A stretch of 64,000 nt of DNA from Pandoraea terrigena (GCF_902459705.1 NZ_CABPRU010000015.1:59048-123047); one strand, 5' to 3'. Positions 54,546 through 63,563 are shown, counted from the first letter of the stretch. The notes: generated from the letters alone by a model not told the origin. Program-made: numbers and translations.

Positions 54546-55682
54546 TTAGCCCTCGGCCGCCTCGCCCTCGTGGGCGATCTCCGCACGCCAGACATCGAGC
54601 GCCTCGCCGAGCGTTTCGCGTTGCGTCTCGTCGCGAAAGCAGCCGTCATGCGCCGACTGCACCAGCCGCGTCAGTTCGCGCGCGAACGCATAGCGCGCAT
54701 CAACCGTCACCATGCCGAGATACGCCGCGCGTTGCGCGAGCCATTCCGCGCCCACCCAGGGTTGATCCAGCAACGTCAGCGTCTCCGCGATCATCGTGTC
54801 CGTCTCGAATGCGCGGGCGCCCGCCGCACGCAGCGTCTGAGCCGATTGCTCGCACGCCGACGCCAACGTGAGAAACAGCACCACGCGGCGAAGATCGTCG
54901 ACGACGGCGGCAAGTCGCTGGACGTCCGCATCGGCGTGCTGCGCGCCCAACTCCAACCCCAGCGCCTGCATCAGGGCACGCAATCGCGCGCGACGCTGCG
55001 GCAACCGCCGGCATTCGTCGAACCATTGCGTCAGCGAGCGCTGCGGCCCCTGCGACTGCCGGAACAGCGACTTGAGTTGTTGCATCAACGCCATGCCCGG
55101 GTTCTGGCCGTTACCGCATTCCAGCGTCGCGAAGGCTTCGATCGCCCACGTCTCGGATGACGTCAGTTCGTCCAGCGTGCGGCGCAGGCGAGTGCGCGTT
55201 GCGCTGTCCACCCCGCCGTCGGCCAGCCACGCAGCGACGACCAGCGCCGCGTGGCCTGCCGACATGTGGGCCTGCCGGATCAATTGTTGCGGGTCGGGAA
55301 CGAATGGAAGATCGCGCAACTGCCCGCGCAGTCTCTCGAATTGCGCCCCATTCACGCGTGCAAACCGGTGCATCTGCTGTTCGAACAGGGCGCGCGCACG
55401 TTGCTTGTCGTCGCGCACATCGCGCTCGCCCGTTCTGCGGAATCGCACGCCGAGGGCGAAACTGAGGTTCTCTTGGGATTCGGCGACCGCCGCCTCTTCG
55501 TTTTGCGCAATGGTCGCTTCGATGAGCGCGATGTGCCCCGGCACGTCGGCGGGCAGCCCGCGCGATGCACCGCCCTCACCCGCCAGCGGCTGCCAGTCGG
55601 ACGCGGGCTGGCGCTCAAATGCCTTGACGTCGTGGGCAGGCCGACCCGCTGAGGTGCCAGACGATGGCAGGCGCTCAACCAT
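54546..55682 (-). CDS. sctW: type III gatekeeper SctW (SsaL/SepL-like)
   Basis: A 378-residue protein of the HrpJ/YopN/SepL family that holds back effectors until translocators are exported. The N-terminus is disordered; the HrpJ helical domain begins near residue 60 (ENLSFALGVRFRRTGERDVR). The rest is all-helical with no membrane segment. ATG 55682 (or TTG 55688) overlaps the end of sctL. Last gene of the sctF operon, facing the rightward chaperone gene. Confidence 0.85.
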   Translation of the reverse strand: MVERLPSSGTSAGRPAHDVKAFERQPASDWQPLAGEGGASRGLPADVPGHIALIEATIAQNEEAAVAESQENLSFALGVRFRRTGERDVRDDKQRARALFEQQMHRFARVNGAQFERLRGQLRDLPFVPDPQQLIRQAHMSAGHAALVVAAWLADGGVDSATRTRLRRTLDELTSSETWAIEAFATLECGNGQNPGMALMQQLKSLFRQSQGPQRSLTQWFDECRRLPQRRARLRALMQALGLELGAQHADADVQRLAAVVDDLRRVVLFLTLASACEQSAQTLRAAGARAFETDTMIAETLTLLDQPWVGAEWLAQRAAYLGMVTVDARYAFARELTRLVQSAHDGCFRDETQRETLGEALDVWRAEIAHEGEAAEG

Positions 55683-56364
55683 AAGCAACCTCCAGATCGG
55701 GACTCACATGCAGGCGCTCGATAACCGTCGCGAGATCCGCATCGAGATCCAGGCACACGGTCACCCATTCGCTTTCGATGCGAGCCTGTCGGCCGACCAG
55801 CGTGGCGTCCGCCGTGCATGCCAACACGATATCGGCGGCCCGCAAGGCATCGGCCACGCCGTCGCGATGGGCGGGTGGCACCCGCAGCACGAGCGCCCCC
55901 TCGCGCACCAGGGCCGGCAAGGCACGTCCGACGCGTTGCGCGAAGCGCTCGCCGACATCGAGCGGGTCGACGAAACTCGACAGCGCGGCGCTCAGGGCAT
56001 CCGCCACGCGGCACTCCAGTGAGCGAACGATCTCGCGCTCAAGCGACGCCTCGTCGACCAGCCACGCGACGGTCTGCGCCACGGCCGCACCGCGCGCCGC
56101 TTCCGCCAGCGCCGCCGCGTCCTGGCGGGCCTGCTCGCGCGCGGCGTCCTGCCACGCGTTGCGCAGCGCTTGCGCGTCGATGCGCGCCTGTTCGCGTTCG
56201 GCCAGCGCGGCGTCGCGCTCGGCCCGCGCCTCGGCCATCCAGCGCGCGCGCAGGCTAGCCTGTTCGCGAAGCCGTTCGATCGCCTGCCGGGAAATTACCG
56301 GCCCCGCAGGCGCGGGGCCGTCCATGGTTTCGATGGCCGTCACTGCAAAGTCGACGACATACAT
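55675..56364 (-). CDS. sctL: type III stator protein SctL
   Basis: A 229-residue protein with a long charged helix (LREQASLRARWMAEARAERD and beyond, about 30-105) and a C-terminal domain (VREGALVLRVPPAHRDGVAD) as in HrpE/YscL/FliH. It links the ATPase SctN to the ring protein SctQ and SctK. The start overlaps sctK by 25 bp. Confidence 0.88.
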   Translation of the reverse strand: MYVVDFAVTAIETMDGPAPAGPVISRQAIERLREQASLRARWMAEARAERDAALAEREQARIDAQALRNAWQDAAREQARQDAAALAEAARGAAVAQTVAWLVDEASLEREIVRSLECRVADALSAALSSFVDPLDVGERFAQRVGRALPALVREGALVLRVPPAHRDGVADALRAADIVLACTADATLVGRQARIESEWVTVCLDLDADLATVIERLHVSPDLEVAYG

Positions 56365-56993
56365 AGCATCTTCTCCAGCGCTGCGAGTCGCAGCCAGATG
56401 TCCTCATCCGTCACGCGCGCGCCCATCGACAGCGGCGTGGTGTCGACGGGCGGCGGCAGCAGGATTCGGGCGGCCTTGCCCACCGTCGCCACGTCGACGC
56501 ACAACGGTTCGGGCGCGCCATCCAGGCACGCGCCGGTGGCGGCCAGCGCCGCCTGCACGACCCGCTCGGGCGACAATGTGGAACGTGCGGGCCAATCGCG
56601 GCGCGTAAGCAGCAAACGGTCGCATTGCCAGGCATCGAGCCAGGACGACAGCGCTCGACGGTACGAACCGAGCAACAGGTAGTCGGGACATCCCATCGCG
56701 CGCAAGCCATGGGCCAGCGACAGGCGCCGCAGGCCCGGCACCAGTTTCAGCATCGCGTGCGCGGTGTCGCTTTGCGGCGGTGCGCAGTCGCCCGCCGCCG
56801 TGCCGGGGCTCCCGGGCCATCCGCGCCGGGCGATCAACAGGCGGTCAATGGGCGTACGGCACACGGCATGCCGCCGGTACGTCTCTCGCCAGGACAACAT
56901 GTCGAACGCACGCCACCAACCGTCGTCCATATGCAAGCCGGGCTGCCAGATCAAGCGTGCGAGCACGGTGACGGTGCCATCGTGCGCCAGCAT
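56340..56993 (-). CDS. sctK: type III sorting-platform protein SctK
   Basis: A 217-residue helical protein in the SctK/OrgA position between sctJ and sctL. It starts MLAHDGTVTVLARLIWQPGL; ATG 56993 overlaps the sctJ stop as TGATG. The middle contains CDRLLLTRRDWPARSTLSPE, which is reminiscent of OrgA. In other systems SctK ties SctQ/L pods to the inner-membrane ring SctD. The assignment is mainly by order; an upstream start at 57035 is possible. Confidence 0.7.
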   Translation of the reverse strand: MLAHDGTVTVLARLIWQPGLHMDDGWWRAFDMLSWRETYRRHAVCRTPIDRLLIARRGWPGSPGTAAGDCAPPQSDTAHAMLKLVPGLRRLSLAHGLRAMGCPDYLLLGSYRRALSSWLDAWQCDRLLLTRRDWPARSTLSPERVVQAALAATGACLDGAPEPLCVDVATVGKAARILLPPPVDTTPLSMGARVTDEDIWLRLAALEKMLCMSSTLQ

Positions 56994-57823
56994 CACGATG
57001 GCCTCGATACGCGGGCTCGCAAGCGCTGCACCCATGATGCGCGCCGACGCCACGCCACGACGCCGGCGGCGGCGAGGCCAACGCATACCGCCGCGACCAT
57101 GCCCCACCCCAGCGCGGGCGGCCACCGTCGGCCATCGGCCGATGCGCTTGCCTGCGTACCTGACGATGCATCGATGGACGCCCGGGGCAAACGATAATCG
57201 GCGGGCTGCAACACGATGCTGATGCGCTCGGGCGTCACCCCCGGCACGCTGTCGTGCACCAGACTGCGAATGTCGGTCATGCGCTGCGTCATGTTGATCT
57301 CGGGGCTGTATTTCACGAAGACGGCCACGCCGGGCGGCAAGGTCGCGCGCCCTGCCGAATCCATCGGCACTTGCGCGATAGAGACTTCGGCCACCATCAC
57401 GCCGTCGAGCGACGCGAGCATGCGCTCGAGTCGTTGCTCCTTGAGATAGACGAGCTTCGCCTGCTCCTGCACGGGCGAGCTGACGAGTTGCCCCGGCGGG
57501 AAGACGTCCTCGACCGACGCGCGCTTCTGGCGCGGCAAGCCATGTTGGCGCAGCACCTCGACACCCCGCACGAAATCACCGCGCTCGATGCGAACCGTCA
57601 TGCCGGCGGTGTCGGCACGCTTGTCGGCCTGCAGCCCGGAGACGAGCAACAACGCCAGCATCTGGTTGGCCTCCGTCTCGCTCAGCGAGCGGTGCAGTTC
57701 GATCTTGCACCCGGCGAGCGAGATCACGAGCAGGGCACCGAACAGCCAACGGCTCGGTGTCACGGCGCTCGCGCATCCCGCCAGCCGCATCACGACGCCA
57801 GCGCTACGACGGCTGCACGTCAT
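56993..57823 (-). CDS. sctJ: type III inner-membrane ring lipoprotein SctJ
   Basis: A 276-residue YscJ/PrgK lipoprotein. The lipobox LVISLAGCKIELHRSLSE is near residue 38, then ring-building domains (VKYSPEINMTQRMTDIRSLV, PGVTPERISIVLQPADY), and a C-terminal membrane helix (GWGMVAAVCVGLAAAGVVAW). With SctD it forms the inner-membrane rings. Overlaps sctI by ATGA. Confidence 0.93.
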   Translation of the reverse strand: MTCSRRSAGVVMRLAGCASAVTPSRWLFGALLVISLAGCKIELHRSLSETEANQMLALLLVSGLQADKRADTAGMTVRIERGDFVRGVEVLRQHGLPRQKRASVEDVFPPGQLVSSPVQEQAKLVYLKEQRLERMLASLDGVMVAEVSIAQVPMDSAGRATLPPGVAVFVKYSPEINMTQRMTDIRSLVHDSVPGVTPERISIVLQPADYRLPRASIDASSGTQASASADGRRWPPALGWGMVAAVCVGLAAAGVVAWRRRASWVQRLRARVSRPS

Positions 57824-58176
57824 TGCATGTGCACCAGCTTGTTCACCCCTTGCGTGGCAGCGCCGGCCGTCTTCGCCACGAACTCCAGCGCCAGCACGCG
57901 CTCCGTCAGTTCACGTTGCACCGCGAGCATGCGGTTCGGATCGTCCAGCGTGCGCTCGTCGATCGCTACGCGCGCGGCCAGGCGTTCGGTGTTGCCCGCG
58001 AGCTTGCCCGCTGCGCTGAGCAAATGATGCTCCGGCAGCGGCGGCGCACTCGCGAGGGCCTGATCGAAACGAACGGCGTCGTGCTCTCTGGTAGTGGCCG
58101 GCACGAGCGCCGCTTTCGCCGGCGTCGCAATGGCAGGCGCCTGGGTAACAACAGCGGGGATCGAAGAAGTCGTCAT
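57820..58176 (-). CDS. sctI: type III inner-rod protein SctI
   Basis: A 118-residue protein. The first 75 residues are Ala/Pro-rich; the C-terminal helix (LDDPNRMLAVQRELTERVLA with LEFVAKTAGAATQGVNKLVH) is the conserved inner-rod element. It is exported early and sits between the export gate and the needle. ATGA overlaps with both neighbours. Confidence 0.85.
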   Translation of the reverse strand: MTTSSIPAVVTQAPAIATPAKAALVPATTREHDAVRFDQALASAPPLPEHHLLSAAGKLAGNTERLAARVAIDERTLDDPNRMLAVQRELTERVLALEFVAKTAGAATQGVNKLVHMQ

Positions 58177-58589
58177 GGCATGGGCGGGCGAGAGGAATCG
58201 GAAGGGGAGGAAGCGGAGGAAGCGGAAAACGAGGCAGGCGCCGGGGACGCCAACGAGCTGGGTGCGGCGCGCTGCCGCGCGTCCATTGCGTCAAGCCAGC
58301 GGGCGAGCACGTCGGCCGTCGGGTTGCCGTCATGCCCGGCCGCCACGATCTTCGCGAGGTGGGCGCGGGCCGCATGCGTGTCGCCGAGCGCGATGAGAAG
58401 CGCCCCATGCAACCACTGACGCGTCTCGCGATCGGCCACGAGCGACGGCAAGGCCTGAAGAATCACACGGGCTTGCGACTGCATGCCGTGATGGGCGCCC
58501 GCAAGTGCCAGTTCGACGACCACTTGCCGGACCGACGCGTCCAGCCATTGGCCCGCGGCGTCGTGCGGCGCGTGTTCGGCGCGCGTCAT
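58173..58589 (-). CDS. sctG: type III needle chaperone SctG (SsaH/EscG-like)
   Basis: A 138-residue helical protein with repeated TPR-like pairs (VVVELALAGAHHGMQSQARV; LHGALLIALGDTHAARAHLA) and a Ser/Pro-rich tail of about 35 residues. Position between sctF and sctI matches SsaH, which with SctE binds the needle subunit. ATGA overlaps sctF. Confidence 0.75.
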   Translation of the reverse strand: MTRAEHAPHDAAGQWLDASVRQVVVELALAGAHHGMQSQARVILQALPSLVADRETRQWLHGALLIALGDTHAARAHLAKIVAAGHDGNPTADVLARWLDAMDARQRAAPSSLASPAPASFSASSASSPSDSSRPPMP

Positions 58590-58804
58590 GCGATCTTGGC
58601 GATGATGCCCATCAGCGTGTCCTTGATGAGCTTGATCGCCGCGCTGTGCAGCCCGACCATCGTCGAGTACTGCTGCAATTTGAACTGCACATCGAGCATA
58701 TGCCGAGGGTCATTGACTTTCTGCGCGCGAACCGCCTGCGTGGCGTCATCCGACATGCGCCGCACCCCCTCGGACATGCCGCGATGAATCTCTTCGACAT
58801 TCAT
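58586..58804 (-). CDS. sctF: type III needle subunit SctF (SsaG-like)
   Basis: A 72-residue needle protein. The C-terminal half (NDPRHMLDVQFKLQQYSTMV then LHSAAIKLIKDTLMGIIAKI) aligns with SsaG and EscF as I know them, including QQYS and the IIAKI end. It is exported and polymerises into the needle. Its start overlaps the AraC-regulator stop (ATGA), which couples the regulator and the needle operon. Confidence 0.9.
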   Translation of the reverse strand: MNVEEIHRGMSEGVRRMSDDATQAVRAQKVNDPRHMLDVQFKLQQYSTMVGLHSAAIKLIKDTLMGIIAKIA

Positions 58805-59601
58805 TGCACACCCCCGTCGACAAGCGCACCGTGCCCCGCCACCAGGTCGGCCCGCATGGCGGCGTAGGCGTCCGCTTGCGGCATCGCGACACGACGGCCG
58901 CCGCGCTGCGGCGGCGTGCCCAGCCGGATTTCGGTCGGTGCGCAATCGAAGCGCTTGCGGAAGGTATCGGTGAAATGCGCGTGGTTGGTGAAGCCGCATT
59001 CGAGCGCGATGTCGAGCACCTTGTGACGCGTGGAGAGCAACAGATCGCGCGCCAGCCGAAGGCGCCGCTCCAGCAGCCACTGCTTCGCCGGCATGCCGTA
59101 GGTCTGCTGGAACAGGTAGCGAAACTTGCGCAGCGGCATGCCGAACTCTTCGGCGAGCCGTCCGACCGGCCACGGCCGGTGAAAATTCGCTTCGACGAAA
59201 TCGAACAAGGAATGGCTGCCCGCGATGGTCTGACGCAACATGGCCGAGAAATACCGTTGATCGCGGCACAGGCAATAGACGTAGAAGAAGCGCAGCATTG
59301 CCATGCGATCGACGTTCTGCAGCGTCATCGCCACATCCACCATGCTCGGTTCGAGAATCAATGTGCGTGCCGCCTGGCGATGGAAGACACCGAGCGGGCG
59401 GCGGTCGAGCAGATCGACGACATCGGGGTAAAGTGCCTGCAGATCGCAGGCGTGAAAGTCATGCGACATCACCGGCCCCGGGGCATCGATCGTCGCGTCC
59501 GAATGGGTCGCGGTCATGCCGCCGGCAGGCAACGTGTGCACGAGACCGTTCACGTTCAGCTTGACGTCGTGGTGGCTGATCAGAAATCGCACCGTACTCA
59601 T
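58801..59601 (-). CDS. AraC-family type III regulator (InvF/BsaN-like)
   Basis: A 266-residue transcription factor. The C-terminal about 100 residues hold two helix-turn-helix units (PWPVGRLAEEFGMPLRKFRY; HKVLDIALECGFTNHAHFTD followed by TFRKRF). The N-terminal domain is unlike sugar-binding AraC proteins and resembles type III regulators such as InvF or BsaN. GAGGAGG precedes ATG 59601; the frame open to 60216 overlaps another gene and is rejected. First gene of the sctF operon, so probably self-regulated. Confidence 0.85.
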   Translation of the reverse strand: MSTVRFLISHHDVKLNVNGLVHTLPAGGMTATHSDATIDAPGPVMSHDFHACDLQALYPDVVDLLDRRPLGVFHRQAARTLILEPSMVDVAMTLQNVDRMAMLRFFYVYCLCRDQRYFSAMLRQTIAGSHSLFDFVEANFHRPWPVGRLAEEFGMPLRKFRYLFQQTYGMPAKQWLLERRLRLARDLLLSTRHKVLDIALECGFTNHAHFTDTFRKRFDCAPTEIRLGTPPQRGGRRVAMPQADAYAAMRADLVAGHGALVDGGVQ

Positions 59602-59756
59602 AGGTTCCTCCTCTGACGACAATCGGTCGCCGGGATGACAAAGTCGAAGGCCACACCTTAGGCGAGTCCGCGTGCGAGCATCATCCGGTGGAGACCTTAA
59701 TGTGCGACGTCGTCCCCAGGCGTTATCGAATTTGGGAAGAAAACTGTCGGGAACCA

Positions 59757-59788
59757 TAAAAAAACCCGGCGCATCATCGCGCCGGGTT
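59757..59788 (-). terminator. intrinsic terminator after the glutamate-synthase-like gene (leftward)
   Basis: AACCCGGCGC (59763-59772) pairs with GCGCCGGGTT (59779-59788) over ATCATC; an A-run at 59757-59764 gives the T-run on the minus strand. The rest of 59602-59819 holds the promoter region of the AraC gene and nothing else recognised. Confidence 0.9.
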
Positions 59789-59819
59789 GTCGTGGGAGGC
59801 CCTGCCTTGCGCCGTTCTG

Positions 59820-61421
59820 TCAGGCGACTTCGGCCGCAGAGAAACTGTCGGCGCGCGCCATCGGCCAGTACTTTTCGTAGAGTTGGTAGCGGAACTGCCC
59901 GCGCAGCAGATCGCCCGGCGCGAGGTATTTGAGCGACTCGGACATCAAGCGAATCTCGTTGGACGACACGCGCTTGACGATGTGATGCGCGCGCAGGTCC
60001 GACGGATGCGACAACCCCGCCGCCTGGATCAACTCCTGCAACGCATGTAACGTATGCGCATGGAACTGCTGCACGCGCTGCGCCTTGTCCGGCACCACCA
60101 AGGCGCGCTGACGCAACGTATCCTGCGTTGCTACGCCGGTCGGGCACCTGTCGGTGTGGCATTTCTGCGATTGGATGCAGCCGATGGCAAACATGAAGCC
60201 ACGTGCGGAATTGCACCAGTCGGCGCCGATGGCCAGCGTACGGGCGATGTCGAACGCGGTGACGATCTTGCCCGACGCACCGATGCGGATCCTGTCACGC
60301 AAGCCGGCCCCCACGAGCGTGTTGTGCACTAGCAGCAGCCCTTCCTGCAACGGCGCGCCCACATGATCGGTGAACTCCAGCGGTGCGGCGCCGGTGCCGC
60401 CTTCCGAGCCGTCCACGACGATGAAATCGGGCAGGATGCCGCTGTCGAGCATCGCCTTCACGATGCCGAAGAATTCCCACGGATGGCCAATGCACAGCTT
60501 GAAGCCGGTCGGCTTTCCGCCCGAGAGCGTGCGCAGACGCTCGACGAATTGCAGTAAGCCGAGCGGCGTGGAGAATTCACTGTGGCGCGACGGCGAAATG
60601 CAGTCCTGCCCCATCGGCACACCGCGCGTGGCAGAGATTTCCGGCGTGATCTTGGCCGAGGGCAGTACGCCGCCGTGTCCGGGCTTCGCGCCTTGCGAGA
60701 GCTTCACCTCGATCATCTTCACCTGCGGCGTCTTCGCCTGCGTCGCGAACTTCTCGGCACTGAAGGTGCCGTCGTCGTTGCGGCAACCGAAGTAGCCCGA
60801 GGCCACCTCCCAGATCAGGTCGCCGCCCTGCTCGCGGTGATGCGGCGAGATGGAACCCTCGCCGGTGTCGTGGATGAAGTTGCCGAGCTTCGCACCGCGA
60901 TTGAGCGCGCGGATCGCATTGGCCGACAAGGCGCCGAAGCTCATGGCCGAGATGTTGAAGATCGACGCCGAATACGGTTGCGCACGATCCGCGCCGATGG
61001 TGATGCGAAAGTCGTGATCCTTCAGGACGGTCGGTGCGAGCGAGTGGGCGATCCATTCGTAACCGGCCGCCTTGACGTCGATCTCGGTGCCGAACGGGCG
61101 ACTGTCGACCTCGCCCTTGGCACGCTGATAGACGATGCTGCGCTGGGCACGCGAGAACGGCGTCTCGGACGTATCGTCCTCCACGAAATACTGGCGGATT
61201 TCGGGCCGGATGAATTCGAACAGGAACCGGAAATGCCCCCATAGCGGGTAGTTGCGCAGCACGGCGTGGCGCTGCTGCACGACATCCCATACCCCGAGCG
61301 CAACCAGCACCGCGAACGGCAGCGGCCAGAACGGATGCCAGCCGTCGAACAGCACGCCCGCGAGCGTTGCCACGAGCAACGCCACGACGAGCCACAGAGC
61401 CAGGAATCGGCGCGAGAACAT
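59820..61421 (-). CDS. FMN-binding glutamate synthase family protein
   Basis: A 533-residue protein with two N-terminal membrane helices (LALWLVVALLVATLAGVLFD, LPFAVLVALGVWDVV) and a GltS/FMN-binding TIM-barrel: FNISAMSFGALSANAIRALN, GGVLPSAKITPEI, VDGSEGGTGAAPLEF and IRIGASGKIVTAFD. CHTDRCPTGVATQD supplies the Cys cluster. It lacks the glutaminase domain of true GOGAT, so its reaction is uncertain. ATG 61421 has GGAGG at ideal distance. Confidence 0.88.
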   Translation of the reverse strand: MFSRRFLALWLVVALLVATLAGVLFDGWHPFWPLPFAVLVALGVWDVVQQRHAVLRNYPLWGHFRFLFEFIRPEIRQYFVEDDTSETPFSRAQRSIVYQRAKGEVDSRPFGTEIDVKAAGYEWIAHSLAPTVLKDHDFRITIGADRAQPYSASIFNISAMSFGALSANAIRALNRGAKLGNFIHDTGEGSISPHHREQGGDLIWEVASGYFGCRNDDGTFSAEKFATQAKTPQVKMIEVKLSQGAKPGHGGVLPSAKITPEISATRGVPMGQDCISPSRHSEFSTPLGLLQFVERLRTLSGGKPTGFKLCIGHPWEFFGIVKAMLDSGILPDFIVVDGSEGGTGAAPLEFTDHVGAPLQEGLLLVHNTLVGAGLRDRIRIGASGKIVTAFDIARTLAIGADWCNSARGFMFAIGCIQSQKCHTDRCPTGVATQDTLRQRALVVPDKAQRVQQFHAHTLHALQELIQAAGLSHPSDLRAHHIVKRVSSNEIRLMSESLKYLAPGDLLRGQFRYQLYEKYWPMARADSFSAAEVA

Positions 61422-61493
61422 GTTACCTCCTTGCGTTAGGGGGACACTCGCCGGCACGCTGCCGGGCGTCCCCCGGCGAGCGCCGGCGGCTCT

Positions 61494-62648
61494 TCAATGC
61501 GAATTGAGGATGGCGTGTTTGGCGGCCGCTGCGGCCTGCGCGTGGGCGCTGCCGGCGACGGCCGGCGTCGTGGCAGCGATGATGCCGCCGCCCAGACAGA
61601 CCTCGCCGTCATACAGCACGGCCGACTGCCCGGGTGTGACTGCCCACTGCGCCTCGGAGAACGACAGCGTGAGCGCGCCCGCGTCGGCACGCAGCACTTC
61701 GCAGGCGGCATCCGCCTGGCGGTAACGAGTCTTCGCCCCGCAGCGCGTGCCCTCGGCCGGCGGCGCGCCCGCGACCCAGGACAGGTCTTCGGCATCGAGC
61801 GTGCCCGAGAGCAGCCACGGATGATCGTGGCCCTGAACGACATACAGGGTGTTGCTCGCCATGTCCTTGCGCGCGACGAACCATGGCTCGCCGGAGCCCT
61901 CGCGGCTCCCCCCGAGACCAATGCCCTTGCGTTGGCCGAGGGTATAGAACGCCAGGCCCACGTGCTCGCCCACGACCGTACCGTCCGGCGTCTTCATCGG
62001 CCCCGGTTGGGTCGGCAGATAGCGATTGAGGAAATCGCGAAACGGACGCTCGCCAATGAAGCAGATCCCGGTCGAGTCCTTCTTCTTCGCGTTTGGCAAG
62101 CCGATCTGGGCGGCGATTTCGCGCACCTTCGTCTTCGGCATTTCGCCGAGCGGAAACATCGTGCGCGAGAGTTGCTGCTGGTTCAGCCGGTGCAGGAAAT
62201 AGCTCTGATCCTTGGTGTGATCGAACGCCTTGAGCAGCTCGAAGCGCCCATCGCGCTCGCGCACGCGGGCATAGTGCCCGGTAGCGATCGTCTCGCCGCC
62301 CAGCGCCACCGCATGATCGAGGAACGCCTTGAACTTGATCTCGGCATTGCACAGCACATCCGGATTGGGCGTGCGGCCGGCCGAATACTCGCGCAGGAAT
62401 TCCGCGAAAACGCGATCCTTGTACTCGGCGGCAAAGTTCACGGCCTCGACGTCGATACCGATCAGGTCGGCGACCGAGACCACGTCGATCCAGTCCTGCC
62501 GGGTCGAACAGTATTCGCTGTCATCGTCATCTTCCCAGTTCTTCATGAACAGTCCGACGACGTCGTAGCCTTGTTGTTTGAGCAGCCATGCCGTGACCGA
62601 CGAATCCACGCCGCCCGACATGCCTACCACTACGCGTTTTTGACTCAT
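61494..62648 (-). CDS. mnmA: tRNA-specific 2-thiouridylase MnmA
   Basis: A 384-residue enzyme that puts sulfur on uridine 34 of Lys, Glu and Gln tRNAs. [20 protein letters not shown] is the ATP-binding PP-loop; catalytic Cys are in [12 protein letters not shown] and STGICFIGE. Length is slightly long, with an Ala-rich tail. Overlaps the Nudix gene by 4 bp, forming an operon. Confidence 0.95.
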   Translation of the reverse strand: MSQKRVVVGMSGGVDSSVTAWLLKQQGYDVVGLFMKNWEDDDDSEYCSTRQDWIDVVSVADLIGIDVEAVNFAAEYKDRVFAEFLREYSAGRTPNPDVLCNAEIKFKAFLDHAVALGGETIATGHYARVRERDGRFELLKAFDHTKDQSYFLHRLNQQQLSRTMFPLGEMPKTKVREIAAQIGLPNAKKKDSTGICFIGERPFRDFLNRYLPTQPGPMKTPDGTVVGEHVGLAFYTLGQRKGIGLGGSREGSGEPWFVARKDMASNTLYVVQGHDHPWLLSGTLDAEDLSWVAGAPPAEGTRCGAKTRYRQADAACEVLRADAGALTLSFSEAQWAVTPGQSAVLYDGEVCLGGGIIAATTPAVAGSAHAQAAAAAKHAILNSH

Positions 62649-63121
62649 GTGTTGCCTTGCCCGCCGGGGATCGCCGGATGGGTCAGAAGTAGGGCGAGGT
62701 CGTAACGCACCCCCCGCAGGTAATCGTCCACGCAGCGCTCGAGAATCGGCGAACGATGCCGCGCGCGCTGCGCGCGCACCTCCTCGGGTGTCAGCCAGAC
62801 AGTGCCGACAATGCCGTCGTCGAGCGTGCGCGACGCGTCGAACTCACCCAGCGTGCCGGTGAACGCGAAGCGCAGATAAGCGATGTCGTCCGGACCGGGG
62901 GCGAGATAGATGCCCAGCAGATGCTGCGGCACGAACGCATAGGCCGTCTCTTCCAGCACTTCACGGCGCACCGCGTCGACAATCGACTCGCCCGGCTCCA
63001 GATGCCCGGCCGGTTGGTTGATCAACAGCCCCTCACGCTTTTGCTCTTCGACAAACAGAAAACGGCCATCACGTTCAATGACCGCGGCAACCGTCACGTT
63101 GGGCTTCCAGCGTGCATTCAT
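62645..63121 (-). CDS. Nudix hydrolase
   Basis: A 158-residue MutT-like enzyme. The Nudix box reads [20 protein letters not shown] followed by TAY, matching G-x5-E-x7-R-E-x2-E-E. The N-terminal [20 protein letters not shown] is typical of the NudJ group, which in some bacteria is also next to mnmA. ATG 63121 is preferred over upstream starts. Substrate (a phosphorylated thiamine precursor or nucleotide) unproven. Confidence 0.88.
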   Translation of the reverse strand: MNARWKPNVTVAAVIERDGRFLFVEEQKREGLLINQPAGHLEPGESIVDAVRREVLEETAYAFVPQHLLGIYLAPGPDDIAYLRFAFTGTLGEFDASRTLDDGIVGTVWLTPEEVRAQRARHRSPILERCVDDYLRGVRYDLALLLTHPAIPGGQGNT

Positions 63122-63270
63122 GGCACATCCTTGCGGGACACGGGACCGGTTGGCCCCCATGGACCTTGGCGCGCGACGTTGGCCAACGCGCTCGGTCCGG
63201 GACGTCACCCCGATAAAACCGACATTTTACCGTCTGGCGGGGTTTGGCGCTGACAACGCGCGATCAAGAC

Positions 63271-63286
63271 GACCGACCGGTCGGTC
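63271..63286. promoter_or_regulatory. perfect 16-bp palindrome (TetR-type operator candidate)
   Basis: GACCGACCGGTCGGTC is fully self-complementary and resembles operators of TetR-family regulators. It lies between the leftward Nudix gene and the rightward pntA, 150 bp upstream of the former's start. No TetR gene is in the window. Confidence 0.45.
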
Positions 63287-63423
63287 GGCCACAACAGCCG
63301 ATTTCCATGCCCATCGGCATATTCATATGCCGTTTCGTGCAATAGGCGCGTTTGTCATCTTCGGGTAAGCTTCCAGCACCAGCAATGTGCAACATGCAGT
63401 GGCAGTACCGCATCACCGGTTTG

Positions 63424-63533
63424 TGCAGTAGTTCGTTTGCAGTAGTTCGTGCAGGACTAATGTCATCAGCGGCGAAACAGGTAATGCGCCTGCCCCGGCA
63501 GCGCACACGCTGCGGCTCCTTGGCCGCTGATGA
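63424..63533 (+). promoter_or_regulatory. structured leader upstream of pntA
   Basis: TGCAGTAGTTCGT occurs twice (63424-63436 and 63438-63450). TCATCAGCGGC (63463-63473) pairs perfectly with GCCGCTGATGA (63523-63533), a long-range 11-bp stem around 49 bases, which ends 30 bp before the pntA start. Possibly a folded leader or a repeat operator; no known riboswitch recognised. The rest of 63122-63563 holds nothing else supported. Confidence 0.4.
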
Positions 63534-63563
63534 GATCAGTTCACAAACCCAAGGAGAGACGTA

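Larger units (their letters stand above)
38996..59601. other. type III secretion locus of the SPI-2/LEE (Ssa-Esc) type
   Basis: About twenty-four genes in three blocks build an injectisome. The order SctV-N-O-P-Q-R-S-T-U, a separate C-D-E block and an F-G-I-J-K-L-W block correspond to Salmonella SPI-2 ssa genes. Protein features agree: the SctF sequence and the SctV block [20 protein letters not shown] match SsaG and SsaV as I recall them. Translocon (SseB/C/D-like), effector and sensor kinase genes are not recognised in the locus. The GC content looks similar to the surrounding genes. Confidence 0.92.

Noticed and set aside
54546..55682. Second chaperone or effector reading of the sctW gene
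   Set aside because: Length, helical HrpJ-like content and position beside sctL fit the gatekeeper better.
38996..59601. Flagellar export cluster
   Set aside because: A secretin, a YscJ-type lipoprotein, a needle subunit and gatekeeper are present and no flagellar filament or hook genes.
59602..60216. Upstream extension of the AraC regulator frame
   Set aside because: Overlaps the glutamate-synthase-like gene and crosses its terminator; strong ribosome site supports 59601.
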